Source of the DNA: JAWOLE01 sp963815655
GTDB lineage: Bacteria > Acidobacteriota > Thermoanaerobaculia > UBA5066 > Gp7-AA6
Assembly: GCA_963815655.1 (NCBI GenBank)
Contig: CAWFHK010000001.1
Span: forward strand, 868,001 to 932,000
Reading direction: 5' to 3'
Length of the DNA: 64,000 bases
The notes under the pieces were generated by a model. That model worked only from the letters and a program-made list of their open reading frames with translations. It searched no databases and was not told the DNA's origin. This document shows positions 8,466 through 18,924 of this stretch, piece after piece (position 1 is the first letter of the stretch; every line of letters begins with the position of its first letter). The position numbers and the translations under genes were made by a program.

Positions 8466-9935
8466 ATGTCATCGGATTCTCAAACTCTCCAGCGAGACTA
8501 TATCCGCCTCACGGAGCGGTTCAAGGCGCTTTCGACGTTCGACCACTTTCTCCAGGGGATTCACCGCGCGTTCCTTCCGGTCCGGAGCGGACCCGCGGCG
8601 GATCTCGAACCGCTCTTCAACGAATTGAAGCGTCTCTCCGGGTCGGGACGGTCGGGATCGGACGGGGACAGGCCGACGGCGTCGACGTTGCGCGAGCTGG
8701 AAGCGAAACTCGACGCCGCCGCAGCGCAGCTCCGCACGGCGGACATCTCGCTTTCGCCCTCCCTGACCCGCCGCTACTTCGAGAAGGTCCGGCCCTCCGA
8801 CCCGAGGATTCCGTTCTACCTTCTTCGCTTCTACGCGTCCCATTCGCAAACCGACGAGGACATGCTGGACAAGGTCGATTACCTCGCGACGGTGCTGGCC
8901 GCGGGAACGCCCGATCCCGTGGGGGCTCCTCCGCGGCCCCGCGCCGAGGTTCGGAAGCTCTTCGACGCGGTGTTGATGGGCTCGGCCTGGCCGCGCATCG
9001 ACGATGACACCGCCGCCGAGATCGCGCGGGCCTTCGACGAGCTTTCCGCGCAGATCGCGTCCGCGTCCGGGTTCGGGAACCTCGCCGAGGAGGGGTGGAT
9101 CGAGAGCCTGCGGAACTTCAAGCGGCAGGTCAGCCGGGGCCTCGCGCACCCGGAGATCCTCACGGCCTCGGCCCTGTGCAACCTGACGGCCCGGTTCGCC
9201 TTTCACCGCCTCTACGAGAGGGAGGAGCGCATCCTCCGGGGAGCGGCGCACCGGATCGGAGGCCTCGAACGCCGATCCTCCTCCGGCGAGACGGAGGACG
9301 TGACGGCGCTTCGCGTGTTTGAAGAATCGCGCCGGGAGTTCGAGCGGCAGGTCTCGGAGGGCTCGGTCCGCTGGCGGCAGCTCCTCGAAGCCCGCCAGGC
9401 GGCGTCGGAGGCGCTGAAGATGCTCGGCTTGCCCGAGCCCGGGGCCGACGAGGAGGCCCGCTCGGACACGGAAGCGGCGCTCGGCGGGCTGGAGGACCCG
9501 TTCTGGGGTCCGTGCCTTCGCCGGGTCCTCTCGACCCTCGGCGACGGGGGCGCTGTCTCGGTGGAAGGGTTGAGGGTCGTGACGCAGTGGAATCTCGAAA
9601 CATGGGAGACGGAGGCCGCGCGGCGGCTGATCGGCGGCCAGGAGCTCTCGAGGGGGGACCACGCGGTCCTCTCCGCCGCGGCGCTGCGGATCAAGGCGGA
9701 GGGGGAGACGGAGTCGACCCGGAAATACGCCGGCTCTCCGATCCCGGCCGATCTGCTGCGGGAGGCGCGCGGGACGCTGGCCCACGTGCTGGAGCTCGAC
9801 CGCGCGTTCGCCTCGCTCGCCGGTGGCGTCCAATCCGCCGGCGAATCGGCCGAGCAGGTTCGCTACTGGACGCGAACGCGGATGCGCCTGCTTCACGCGA
9901 CCTCGGGCCTCTGGCTCGCGCTCGACGGAAGTTAG
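8466..9935 (+). CDS. Hypothetical helical protein, 489 aa
   Basis: 489 residues, soluble, without signal peptide, membrane helix or known catalytic motif. Composition (Ala, Arg, Glu, Leu rich, few Gly) and long heptad-like stretches, such as about 50-85 and 245-310, point to an almost entirely alpha-helical protein. I do not recognise the family. It is divergent from hpt and precedes lysS, from which it is separated by repeat R5. The frame has the GC-rich third-position bias of its neighbours, so it is a real gene. Confidence 0.65.
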   Translation: MSSDSQTLQRDYIRLTERFKALSTFDHFLQGIHRAFLPVRSGPAADLEPLFNELKRLSGSGRSGSDGDRPTASTLRELEAKLDAAAAQLRTADISLSPSLTRRYFEKVRPSDPRIPFYLLRFYASHSQTDEDMLDKVDYLATVLAAGTPDPVGAPPRPRAEVRKLFDAVLMGSAWPRIDDDTAAEIARAFDELSAQIASASGFGNLAEEGWIESLRNFKRQVSRGLAHPEILTASALCNLTARFAFHRLYEREERILRGAAHRIGGLERRSSSGETEDVTALRVFEESRREFERQVSEGSVRWRQLLEARQAASEALKMLGLPEPGADEEARSDTEAALGGLEDPFWGPCLRRVLSTLGDGGAVSVEGLRVVTQWNLETWETEAARRLIGGQELSRGDHAVLSAAALRIKAEGETESTRKYAGSPIPADLLREARGTLAHVLELDRAFASLAGGVQSAGESAEQVRYWTRTRMRLLHATSGLWLALDGS

Positions 9936-9951
9936 CGCGCTGCAACGCCCT

Positions 9952-9989
9952 GTCCAAGATCCAAGGTCCAAGGTCCAAGGTCCAAAATC
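9952..9989. repeat. Heptamer array R5 (GTCCAAG family), single arm
   Basis: Five units of GTCCAAG/ATCCAAG begin 16 nt after the stop codon at 9935. No matching reverse-complement arm is obvious, although GGGACC/GGTCCC pairs occur just downstream (10010-10035). The same word recurs at 41096-41120. Confidence 0.75.
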
Positions 9990-10058
9990 AAAGGAGGACG
10001 TTGACCCTGGGACCGGGACGGGGGCCTCGGTCCCGGGCGCCGGAAAGCCAGTCTGATG

Positions 10059-10064
10059 CATACT
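10059..10064 (+). promoter_or_regulatory. -10 box before lysS
   Basis: CATACT with an upstream TG (TGATGCATACT), 10 nt before ATG 10075; no Shine-Dalgarno, so lysS mRNA would have a leader of only a few nucleotides. Confidence 0.45.
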
Positions 10065-10074
10065 TCCCGACGCG

Positions 10075-11619
<1,545 letters not shown>

Positions 11620-11622
<3 letters not shown>

Positions 11623-11698
11623 GACGTAAGACGTGAAACGCAAGACGAAGCCGGAGACAGGGCCCGTCTACGATTCACGTCCGACGTCTCACGACTCG
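11620..11698. repeat. Heptamer inverted repeat R6 (ACGTAAG family)
   Basis: Left arm 11620-11647 begins with the lysS TAG and continues as ACGTAAG, ACGTGAA, ACGCAAG units. Right arm 11665-11698 reads as CGTCTAC, GATTCAC, GTCCGAC, GTCTCAC, GACTCGC, a degenerate reverse complement in exact 7-nt register. The right arm ends 2 nt before the ATG of the next gene. Confidence 0.82.
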
Positions 11699-11700
11699 CC

Positions 11701-12882
11701 ATGAGATACGAGACCTTCGTCGCGTTTCGATACCTCGCCTCTTCGCGCAAGCGGGCTCATGTCGCGCTCATCTCCGCGATCTCGACCCTCGGCCTCGCCG
11801 TGGGCGTGGCCGCGCTGATCATCTCCCTCGCCCTCCTCTCGGGATTCCAGGACAGGATCCGCGCGCAGATGGCCCTGCGCTCGCCGCATCTCGTCGTCTC
11901 GCCCGCTCGCGGCGACCGCCTCGAGGACCCGCGGCTGGTCGCCCGGACCCTCGCCGCCCTGCCGGGCGTCGTCTCCACCGGTCCGGTCATCGAGGGAAGG
12001 GGATGGCTCTGCGACGCCTCGGGGAGGAACGCCGTGCCGGTGCGGTACCGCAACGTCTCCGCGGGGCCGTTGCGGCTCTCCGGCGAAGGGGCCCCGCCGG
12101 CGCGCCTGTCGAGCGCCGCCGCGTCGCGCCTCGGCGCGGAGACGGGGGGACTGCTCCGCGTGCTCTCGTCGCGGTCGCGGCTCTCGCCCATCGGTCCGGT
12201 CCCGATCGCGGTCCTGGTCCGCGTGGCGGAGGTCCGCCGCGGCAGCGCTCTGGAGAAGGCGCCGGATCTCGAGCTTCCCGAGCCGACCGCGCGCCTCCTG
12301 GCCGGCCTGGCTACCGGCGCCCAGGCCTTCGAGGCCCGGCTCTCGAACCCGAACGCCGCGGACGATGCGGCGCGCGCCGCTTCGGCCCGGCTCCCGGCGG
12401 CGTACCGCGTCCGGACCTGGCGGGAATTGAACGCGCCCCTCTCCTTCGCGCTGCGGCTGGAGAAGTCCGTCATCTTCGCGACGGTCGCTCTCGTCATCGT
12501 CGTCGCGGCCTTGAACGTCGTCGCGAACATCGCCCTCCTCGTCGTCGAGAAGAAACGGGACCTCGGGGTCCTCGTCTCGCTCGGCGCGCTCCCCGGGTCG
12601 ATGGCGAGGATCTACCTGACGCTCGGCGGGCTGATCGGAGGAATCGGGACGTCCGCCGGAATCCTCGTGGGAGTCGTGTCGTCCGTCCTCCTCGACCGGT
12701 TCCACGCGGTCCCGCTGCCGGCCGACGTGTACCTGCTTTCGCACGTCCCCTTCGCGGTGCATCCGCGCGAGGTCTTCCTCGTCACCCTGTTCGCGCTGGC
12801 GACGGCGGTCGCCGCCGCGGTCCTGCCGGCGCGCGCCGCGGCCCGGATCGCCCCCGGCGAGGCGATCCGCCTCTCCCGATGA
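11701..12882 (+). CDS. LolC/LolE-type lipoprotein-releasing ABC permease
   Basis: 393 residues with one N-terminal helix (about 22-47), a periplasmic MacB-like domain (about 50-245) and three C-terminal helices (about 260-285, 310-335, 350-380) of the FtsX fold. RYLASSRKRAHVALISAIS at the start and VVEKKRDLGVLVSLGA after the first C-terminal helix are typical of LolC/E. With the ATPase encoded next it should release lipoproteins from the inner membrane. A single permease gene implies a homodimer (often called LolF) rather than a LolC-LolE pair. No ribosome binding site: repeat R6 reaches the ATG. Confidence 0.88.
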   Translation: MRYETFVAFRYLASSRKRAHVALISAISTLGLAVGVAALIISLALLSGFQDRIRAQMALRSPHLVVSPARGDRLEDPRLVARTLAALPGVVSTGPVIEGRGWLCDASGRNAVPVRYRNVSAGPLRLSGEGAPPARLSSAAASRLGAETGGLLRVLSSRSRLSPIGPVPIAVLVRVAEVRRGSALEKAPDLELPEPTARLLAGLATGAQAFEARLSNPNAADDAARAASARLPAAYRVRTWRELNAPLSFALRLEKSVIFATVALVIVVAALNVVANIALLVVEKKRDLGVLVSLGALPGSMARIYLTLGGLIGGIGTSAGILVGVVSSVLLDRFHAVPLPADVYLLSHVPFAVHPREVFLVTLFALATAVAAAVLPARAAARIAPGEAIRLSR

Positions 12883-12883
12883 A

Positions 12884-12964
12884 GAAGGTGGTAGGTGTTA
12901 GGTGGTAGGTGTTAGGGACCAGGGCTTGAGCCCCCACCACCGACCACCTACCACCGACCACCTC
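12884..12964. repeat. Heptamer inverted repeat R7 (GTGGTAG family)
   Basis: Left arm 12884-12917 alternates GTGGTAG and GTGTTAG; its TAG triplets at 12892, 12899, 12906 and 12913 fall in all three frames. Right arm 12932-12964 is the reverse complement (CCACCAC, CGACCAC, CTACCAC). The loop is about 14 nt. The array begins 1 nt after the TGA of the permease gene and ends 8 nt before lolD. Confidence 0.88.
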
Positions 12965-12972
12965 TGAGCGCG

Positions 12973-13668
12973 ATGCTCGCAATAAGGGCGGAGAATTTGT
13001 CCAAGACTTACGCCGGCGAGGGGGCGCCGGTCACGGTCTTCGCGAACCTCTCGTTTGAGTTGCAGGAGGGGGTCTTCGCGGCGGTGATGGGACCCTCCGG
13101 AGTGGGAAAGTCCACGCTGTTGCACCTGCTCGGGGGAATCGACAGCCCCGACGCGGGCAAGGTGGAAGTCTTCGGGCAGGCGCTCGAGGAGCTCCCGCCC
13201 CGCGACCGCGCGCGGTTCCGCAACGACCGCATCGGCTTCGTCTTCCAATTCCATCACCTCCTGCCGGAGTTCACGGCCGAGGAGAACGTCGCGTTCCCTC
13301 ACCGGATCGCGGGCGAGTCCGCCGGCGAGGCGCGACGGCGAGCCGCCGCGATGCTCGAGCGCGTCGGCCTCTTCGATCGGCGCGACCACCGTCCGCGCGC
13401 GCTCTCGGGCGGAGAACAGCAGCGCGTCGCGATCGCGCGGGCGCTCGCTCGCGCGCCGAGCCTCCTGCTGGCCGACGAGCCGACCGGCAACCTCGACGCC
13501 GATTCCTCCGGCGCCGTGTTCGATCTGCTCGAGGAGCTCCACCGGGAGCGAGGGATGACGACCGTTCTCGTCACCCATAACCCCGATCTCGCAAGTCGCT
13601 GTGATACCATCTACTTGATGTCGCGGGAAGGAATCTCGCCCGCGCCGGGTTCTTCCGGCGGGATATAA
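12973..13668 (+). CDS. lolD: Lipoprotein-releasing ABC transporter ATPase LolD
   Basis: 231 residues, standard LolD length. Walker A GPSGVGKST, Q-loop FQFHHLLPEFTAEENV (the LolD-typical HHLLPEF), signature LSGGEQQR, Walker B LLLADEPTGNLD and H-switch VTHNPDLA are complete. It energises lipoprotein release with the permease encoded just upstream. No Shine-Dalgarno is visible, because the gap is occupied by repeat R7. Confidence 0.93.
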   Translation: MLAIRAENLSKTYAGEGAPVTVFANLSFELQEGVFAAVMGPSGVGKSTLLHLLGGIDSPDAGKVEVFGQALEELPPRDRARFRNDRIGFVFQFHHLLPEFTAEENVAFPHRIAGESAGEARRRAAAMLERVGLFDRRDHRPRALSGGEQQRVAIARALARAPSLLLADEPTGNLDADSSGAVFDLLEELHRERGMTTVLVTHNPDLASRCDTIYLMSREGISPAPGSSGGI

Positions 13669-13701
13669 GCCGAACAATGGATCGGACCCGGGACGCCTGC
13701 C

Positions 13702-16128
13702 ATGTTTGAGAAATACAACGAGAAAGCGCGGCGGGCTCTCTTCTTTGCGCGTTACGAGGCCTCCAAGCTCGGTTCCAAGGTGATCGAATCCGAGCACCTG
13801 CTGCTCGGCATCCTCCGCGAGGGAGAGGACATCATCAAGGAGATCTTCTCCCGCTTCAACGTCAAGCCGGAGGAGGTCCGCCGCGAGATCGAGGGGGACC
13901 GCATTTTCGTGGAGCGGATCTCCTCGACGGCCGAGCTGCCCCTCTCGGAGGAGTCCAAGAAGATCCTCGCCTACGCCTCGCACGAGGCGGAGTCGATGAT
14001 GCACCCGTACGTCGGCACCGAGCACCTGTTGATCGGCCTCCTCCGCGTGGACGGCTGCGTGGCGGGACGCCTCCTGACCGCGCGCGGGTTCAACCTCTAC
14101 GGCGTGCGGGAGGAGACGATCTCGCTCATCAAGGAGCGGGAGGTCTCCAAGCAGAAGAAGGAGCTCCCGTTCCTCGCCGAGTACAGCCGCGACCTGACGC
14201 AGCTCGCCGTCTCGGGGTCCTTCGATCCGCTCATCGGCCGCGAGAAGGAAGTCGAGCGGATCATCCAGATTCTCTCGCGCCGCACGAAGAACAACCCGAT
14301 CCTGCTCGGCGAGCCGGGCGTCGGCAAGACTGCGATCATCGAAGGCCTCGCGACGCGGATCGTGGAAGGCGCGGTGCCGATTTTCCTGGCCCAGAAGAAG
14401 ATCCTGGCGCTCGACCTGTCCCTGATCGTGGCCGGCACAAAGTACCGCGGCCAGTTCGAGGAGAGGCTGAAGGGGATCATCCGCGAGCTGCGGGAGAACC
14501 CCGACCTGATCATCTTCATCGACGAGATCCACTCGTTGATCGGCGCGGGCTCGGCCGAGGGTTCGCTCGACGCCGCCAATATCCTCAAGCCGGCGCTTTC
14601 CCGCGGCGAGGTCTCCTGCATCGGGGCGACGACGTTGAAGGAGTACCGCAAGTACATCGAGAAGGACCGAAGCCTGCTGCGCCGCTTCCAGGCGATCCAG
14701 GTGACCGCCCCGACGGAGCTGGAGACGTTCGAGATCCTGGAAGGGGTCAAGGACCGCTACGAGCAGTTCCACAAGGTGCGGTACCTGCCCGAGGCGATCC
14801 GGACCGCCGTGTACCAGTCCAACCGCTACATCACCGACCGCTTCTTCCCGGACAAGGCGATCGACCTCCTGGACGAGGCCGGCGCGAAGGTGAAGTTGAA
14901 ACGGGTGGCCGACACGCAGAACCTGCGCAAGCTCGAGATCGAGACGCGTCAGATCGTCAAGGAGATGAAGAAGGCGATCTCCGACAAGGACTTTGAGAAG
15001 GCGGTCTTCCTGCGCGAGCGCGAGATCGAGCTGAAGGAGGAGATCGAGCGCACCAAGGCCCAGACGGCCGAGAGGAGCGAGGCCACGCAGGAGGTCACGC
15101 GCCGGGACATCGAGGAGATCATCTCCTCCTGGACGGGGATCCCGGTCGCCTCGCTCGCCATGGAAGAGGCGGAGAAGCTCCTCCACATGGAGGACGCGCT
15201 GCGCCGGCGCATCGTCGGCCAGGAGGCGGCCATCATCAGCGTCTCGAAGGCCATCCGCCGGTCGCGCCTCGGCGTCAACAACCCCAACCGCCCGATGGGC
15301 TCGTTCATTTTCCTCGGTCCCTCCGGCGTGGGGAAGACCGAGGTCGCGCGGCGCCTCGCCGAGTTCCTCTTCGAGGCCCAGAAGGCGCTCGTGCGTTTCG
15401 ACATGTCGGAGTACATGGAGAAGCACGCGGTCTCCAAGCTCATCGGCTCGCCCCCCGGCTACGTGGGGCACGAGGACGGCGGGCAGCTGACCGAGCGGAT
15501 CCGGCGCAATCCCTACAGCGTCATCCTCTTCGACGAGATTGAAAAGGCGCACCCGGACATCGCGAACCTGCTGCTCCAGATCCTGGAGGACGGAATCCTG
15601 ACGGACGCCTACGGCAACCTCGTGGACTTCAAGAACACCTTGATCATCATGACGTCGAACATCGGGACGAAGCACCTGGTGAACCGCTCCCGGATGGGCT
15701 TCGGCGGATCGCGCGAGGTCCAGAGCAACAAGGAGCTGGAGGACCTCGTCCTGAGGGAGCTGAAGAAGGACTTCTCGCCCGAGTTCATCAACCGCATCGA
15801 CGAGACGATCGTGTTCCATCCCCTCGGACGCGTAGAGCTCGCCAAGATCTGCCGGCTCCTGATCGACGACGTGAACACCACTCTCGCGCCGAAGGGGGCG
15901 GTCGTGGACGTGGACGACGCCGCCATCGAGTGGCTCCTCCAGCAGAGCGGCGACGACCCCAACATGGGTGCCCGCCCGCTGCGCCGCGCCATCCAGAAGC
16001 ATGTCGAAGACCCGGTCTCCGAGATCCTGATCGCCTCTCGCGACGAGAAGCTCGAGGCGATCGAAGTCCGGGTCGGGCCGGAAGGGCTCACGGTCATCGC
16101 GCGTGAGCCCGAGCCGATCGTTCATTAA
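13702..16128 (+). CDS. clpC: ClpC-type AAA+ unfoldase (Clp protease ATPase subunit)
   Basis: 808 residues. Two Clp_N repeats (about 3-140) lead to AAA+ module 1 with Walker A GEPGVGKT (203-210) and Walker B IIFIDEIH, a middle segment with a UVR-like motif (KDFEKAVFLREREIELKEEI), and AAA+ module 2 with Walker A GPSGVGKTE (539-547) and LFDEIEKAH. The UVR segment and overall length distinguish ClpC from ClpA and ClpB. It should unfold substrates for ClpP, possibly with an adaptor. The position between lolD and bamA is unusual and may link envelope assembly with quality control; that link is inference. Confidence 0.92.
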   Translation: MFEKYNEKARRALFFARYEASKLGSKVIESEHLLLGILREGEDIIKEIFSRFNVKPEEVRREIEGDRIFVERISSTAELPLSEESKKILAYASHEAESMMHPYVGTEHLLIGLLRVDGCVAGRLLTARGFNLYGVREETISLIKEREVSKQKKELPFLAEYSRDLTQLAVSGSFDPLIGREKEVERIIQILSRRTKNNPILLGEPGVGKTAIIEGLATRIVEGAVPIFLAQKKILALDLSLIVAGTKYRGQFEERLKGIIRELRENPDLIIFIDEIHSLIGAGSAEGSLDAANILKPALSRGEVSCIGATTLKEYRKYIEKDRSLLRRFQAIQVTAPTELETFEILEGVKDRYEQFHKVRYLPEAIRTAVYQSNRYITDRFFPDKAIDLLDEAGAKVKLKRVADTQNLRKLEIETRQIVKEMKKAISDKDFEKAVFLREREIELKEEIERTKAQTAERSEATQEVTRRDIEEIISSWTGIPVASLAMEEAEKLLHMEDALRRRIVGQEAAIISVSKAIRRSRLGVNNPNRPMGSFIFLGPSGVGKTEVARRLAEFLFEAQKALVRFDMSEYMEKHAVSKLIGSPPGYVGHEDGGQLTERIRRNPYSVILFDEIEKAHPDIANLLLQILEDGILTDAYGNLVDFKNTLIIMTSNIGTKHLVNRSRMGFGGSREVQSNKELEDLVLRELKKDFSPEFINRIDETIVFHPLGRVELAKICRLLIDDVNTTLAPKGAVVDVDDAAIEWLLQQSGDDPNMGARPLRRAIQKHVEDPVSEILIASRDEKLEAIEVRVGPEGLTVIAREPEPIVH

Positions 16129-16194
16129 GCCGCCTGCCCTTGCGGCTCCCGTGGGAACAACCGAGGCCCGCGCCGCGTTCGGGACCGCAGTTGC

Positions 16195-16269
16195 ATGAGC
16201 TCTCCCCAAGGAAACATCCCCCCGGGACTCCCTCCCGGCCGCCGGAAAGACCGCGGTCGGCGGCCATGA
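16195..16269 (+). CDS. Possible 24-codon leader ORF before bamA
   Basis: ATG 16195 opens a 24-codon frame whose TGA overlaps the bamA ATG (ATGA at 16266-16269). The encoded peptide is Pro/Gly/Arg rich and unrecognised, and no ribosome binding site is seen. It mirrors the leader frame in front of the histidine kinase. Chance in GC-rich sequence is a fair alternative. Confidence 0.22.
   Translation: MSSPQGNIPPGLPPGRRKDRGRRP
16237..16265 (+). promoter_or_regulatory. Stem-loop abutting the bamA start codon
   Basis: GGCCGCCG (16237-16244) and CGGCGGCC (16258-16265) form a perfect 8-bp stem with a 13-nt loop, ending exactly at the base before the ATG. It could control bamA translation. No protein or ligand can be named. 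Confidence 0.4.
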
Positions 16270-18788
16270 GATCCCGTCTCGGGCGGGCGGCGGCCCTGGC
16301 GGCGTTCACCTTCGGCGCCTCCTTCGCCGCCGGCCAGACGCCCGCCGTCTCGCCTCCGTCTCCCGCCGCGCCGACCCCGGTCCCTTCGCCCGCTCCCCCC
16401 GCTCCGTCCGCTCCCGCCCCCGCGTCCGCTCCCCGGGAGAAGATCGTCGGGATCCGGGTCGTCGGATACCAGACCGTCTCTCCCGACACGATCGCGCACT
16501 ATCTCGGAGTCAAGGCCGGCGACCCCTATGACCCCGACAAGATCCGCGACAACTTCCAGGCGCTCTGGGACGTGGGACTCCTCGAGAATGTGTCGATCGA
16601 GGCGGAGCGCGAGGCCGGTGGCGTCACCCTCATTGTGACCATCGAGGAGCGCCCGACGATCAAGGACGTGGAATTCACCGGGAACAAGAAGTTCTCCAAC
16701 ACGCAGATCAAGGATCGCCTGAGGGAAGCGAAGATCGAGATCCGCGTGGGGGCCCCTCTGTCCCTGCGCGAGATCGCGAAGGTCCGCTCGTCGATCGCCG
16801 ACTACTACAGCGAGAACGGCTACCGCAGCGCCACCGTGGATTTCCGCGTCGAGGACGTCTCGAAAACCGAGAAGAAGCTCGTGTTCGTCATCGACGAGGG
16901 GGACAAGATCAAGATCGCCGGGATCCGGTTCGAGGGCAACCACGTCTTCTCCCAGTTCCGCCTGCGCAACGCGATGAGCAAGACGAAGATCAACACGTGG
17001 TGGCGGTTTCTCTCCGAGACGAGCACGGTCTACAGCCAGGCGAACTACGACGCGGACGTCGAGAGCATCAAGGGCCTCTACCATTCCAGGGGGTACAAGG
17101 ACGTGGTCGTCAAGGACCCGATCCTGGACATCTTCGTCAAGAACCCGAAGGCCCCGGCCAAGAAGCAGAAAAAGAACGTGCGGATCACGATTCCCCTCGT
17201 CGAGGGGGACGAGTTCTTCACGGGGGAGATCCAGATCCAGAAGGTGGACCAGAGCGGGCAGCCGGAAGAGGCCGCGGCGCTCGTCTTCCCGCGCGAGACC
17301 CTGATGAAGGAGTTCCGGGACCTCCCGCCGGGCTCCGTGCTCAACCGCGACCGTCTGGTCGAGGCGCTCTCGAAGATCGAGGCGATGTACAAGTCGCTCG
17401 GGTACATCTACTGGTTCGCCGACCCGGCGTATCGCGACGTCGGAAACCACCGGGTGGACGTGGACCTGAAGCTCTACGAGGGGGACAAGTTCTATCTCGG
17501 CCGCCTGGAGGTCACGGGCAACACGACGACCCGCGACAAGGTGATCCGGCGCGAGTTCGCGCTGGACGAAGGGGACGTGATGAACATGGAGGCGGTCAAG
17601 AAGAGCCTCCAGAAGCTGCAGCAGCTCGGCTACTTCAAGGTCAACGAGGAGCCCGAATTCTCGGTGCGCCCGGCCGACAAGAAGGTCGACCTGACGCTCA
17701 AGGGCACGGAGACTTCGCGCAACGAGATCCAGTTCGGCGCGGGCTACTCGGCCCTGGACGGGTTCTTCGGACAGTTCTCGTTTCAGACCCGCAACTTCCT
17801 GGGACGGGGCGAGACCCTCGGCCTCTCGGCGCAGGTGGGGAAGATCTCCAACTACTACAACCTCTCCTACACGATCCCCTGGTTCATGGACCGCAACCAG
17901 ACGGTCGGAGCGTCCCTCTACAGCAACGACGTCACCTACCTGAACATCGACGAGAGGCGCAAGGGCGGAAACACGTTCTTCGGCAAGGGCCTCGGCCTCT
18001 TCGACAGCTGGTCCGTGCTCTACCAATACGAGGACGTGAAGGCGAACTTCCCCGTGCGCGGCGCCCAGATTCCTCCGGGCCAGCCCGTTCCGCCCACCAA
18101 GTTCACGGAGGTCCTGGGGAGGACGTCGTCCTTCACTCCGGGGTACAGGTACGACAGCCGCAACGATCCCTTCGATCCGAACCAGGGCTTCCGATTCTTC
18201 TCGTCGGCGCAGTTCGCCGGCACGGTCCTCGGGGGGACGGACAACTTCATCAAGCCGCTCGTGGGGACATCGGGCTACATCGGCCTGCGTTTCCCGCGCC
18301 ACACCTACCTCGCCTTCAACCTGGAGGGCGGCTACGTGACCGCGTACGGAAGCAAGGACATCCCGATCTTCGAGCGGTTCCAGATCGGAGGCGAGCAGAG
18401 CCTGCGGGGGTTCCGCGCGGGCGCCGTGCTGCCGCTGGACAAGAACAACGTGGTCTTCACGGACGATTCGGGGCGCATCCTCGGAGGGAACAAGTACTTC
18501 GTCTTCAATCTCGAGTACGTGTTCCTCACCGTCGGCCCGGCAAAGCTCCTCGCGTTTTCCGACATCGGGAACGTCTACCACGAGAGCCAGAAGTTCGACC
18601 TGACGCGCGTCCGATCGTCGGTGGGGCTGGAGATGCGGATCTTCCTGCCGATCTTCCAGGCGCCGCTGCGTTTCATCTACTCCTGGAACCTCAACCCCAT
18701 CACGCCGATCGACCAGTTCGGATTCCCGATCAACAGCCTGAGCGAGCGGCGCTCGGGGTTCGACTTCTCAATCGGCCGGACCTTCTGA
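16266..18788 (+). CDS. bamA: Outer membrane protein assembly factor BamA
   Basis: 840 residues. A signal peptide (about 1-24, ending AAGQ) and a Pro/Ala linker lead to five POTRA domains (about 55-455; IVGIRVVGYQTVSPDTI and VKDVEFTGNKKFSNTQI start the first two) and a 16-strand Omp85 barrel with the RYDSRNDPFDPNQGFRF and GEQSLRGFRAG loop motifs, ending in aromatic Phe as a beta-signal. It inserts beta-barrel proteins into the outer membrane. ATG 16266 is selected because the signal peptide begins there. skp, lpxD, fabZ and lpxA follow, the classical envelope order. Confidence 0.95.
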   Translation: MRSRLGRAAALAAFTFGASFAAGQTPAVSPPSPAAPTPVPSPAPPAPSAPAPASAPREKIVGIRVVGYQTVSPDTIAHYLGVKAGDPYDPDKIRDNFQALWDVGLLENVSIEAEREAGGVTLIVTIEERPTIKDVEFTGNKKFSNTQIKDRLREAKIEIRVGAPLSLREIAKVRSSIADYYSENGYRSATVDFRVEDVSKTEKKLVFVIDEGDKIKIAGIRFEGNHVFSQFRLRNAMSKTKINTWWRFLSETSTVYSQANYDADVESIKGLYHSRGYKDVVVKDPILDIFVKNPKAPAKKQKKNVRITIPLVEGDEFFTGEIQIQKVDQSGQPEEAAALVFPRETLMKEFRDLPPGSVLNRDRLVEALSKIEAMYKSLGYIYWFADPAYRDVGNHRVDVDLKLYEGDKFYLGRLEVTGNTTTRDKVIRREFALDEGDVMNMEAVKKSLQKLQQLGYFKVNEEPEFSVRPADKKVDLTLKGTETSRNEIQFGAGYSALDGFFGQFSFQTRNFLGRGETLGLSAQVGKISNYYNLSYTIPWFMDRNQTVGASLYSNDVTYLNIDERRKGGNTFFGKGLGLFDSWSVLYQYEDVKANFPVRGAQIPPGQPVPPTKFTEVLGRTSSFTPGYRYDSRNDPFDPNQGFRFFSSAQFAGTVLGGTDNFIKPLVGTSGYIGLRFPRHTYLAFNLEGGYVTAYGSKDIPIFERFQIGGEQSLRGFRAGAVLPLDKNNVVFTDDSGRILGGNKYFVFNLEYVFLTVGPAKLLAFSDIGNVYHESQKFDLTRVRSSVGLEMRIFLPIFQAPLRFIYSWNLNPITPIDQFGFPINSLSERRSGFDFSIGRTF

Positions 18789-18891
18789 GGAGAGCCGGGA
18801 GCCGAGGGTCGAGGTCGAGAGAGGCTCCGGCCCCTTTCCCGGGCGGAATGCACCCGCTTTTGCCCCGGTTCTTCTTCACCGGAGATTTTGC

Positions 18892-18897
18892 TAGTAT
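18892..18897 (+). promoter_or_regulatory. -10 box before skp
   Basis: TAGTAT, 27 nt before the ATG, followed by a clear AAAGGAG ribosome binding site near 18914-18920. This gene has a normal short leader, unlike the leaderless set elsewhere in the window. Confidence 0.45.
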
Positions 18898-18924
18898 TGG
18901 CGGCTTCGCAACAAAGGAGACGGA

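Noticed and set aside
12898..16209. 1103-codon minus-strand frame
   Set aside because: Antisense to lolD and clpC, Asp/Leu/Arg-rich with no motif.
16125..18581. 818-codon minus-strand frame
   Set aside because: Antisense shadow of bamA.
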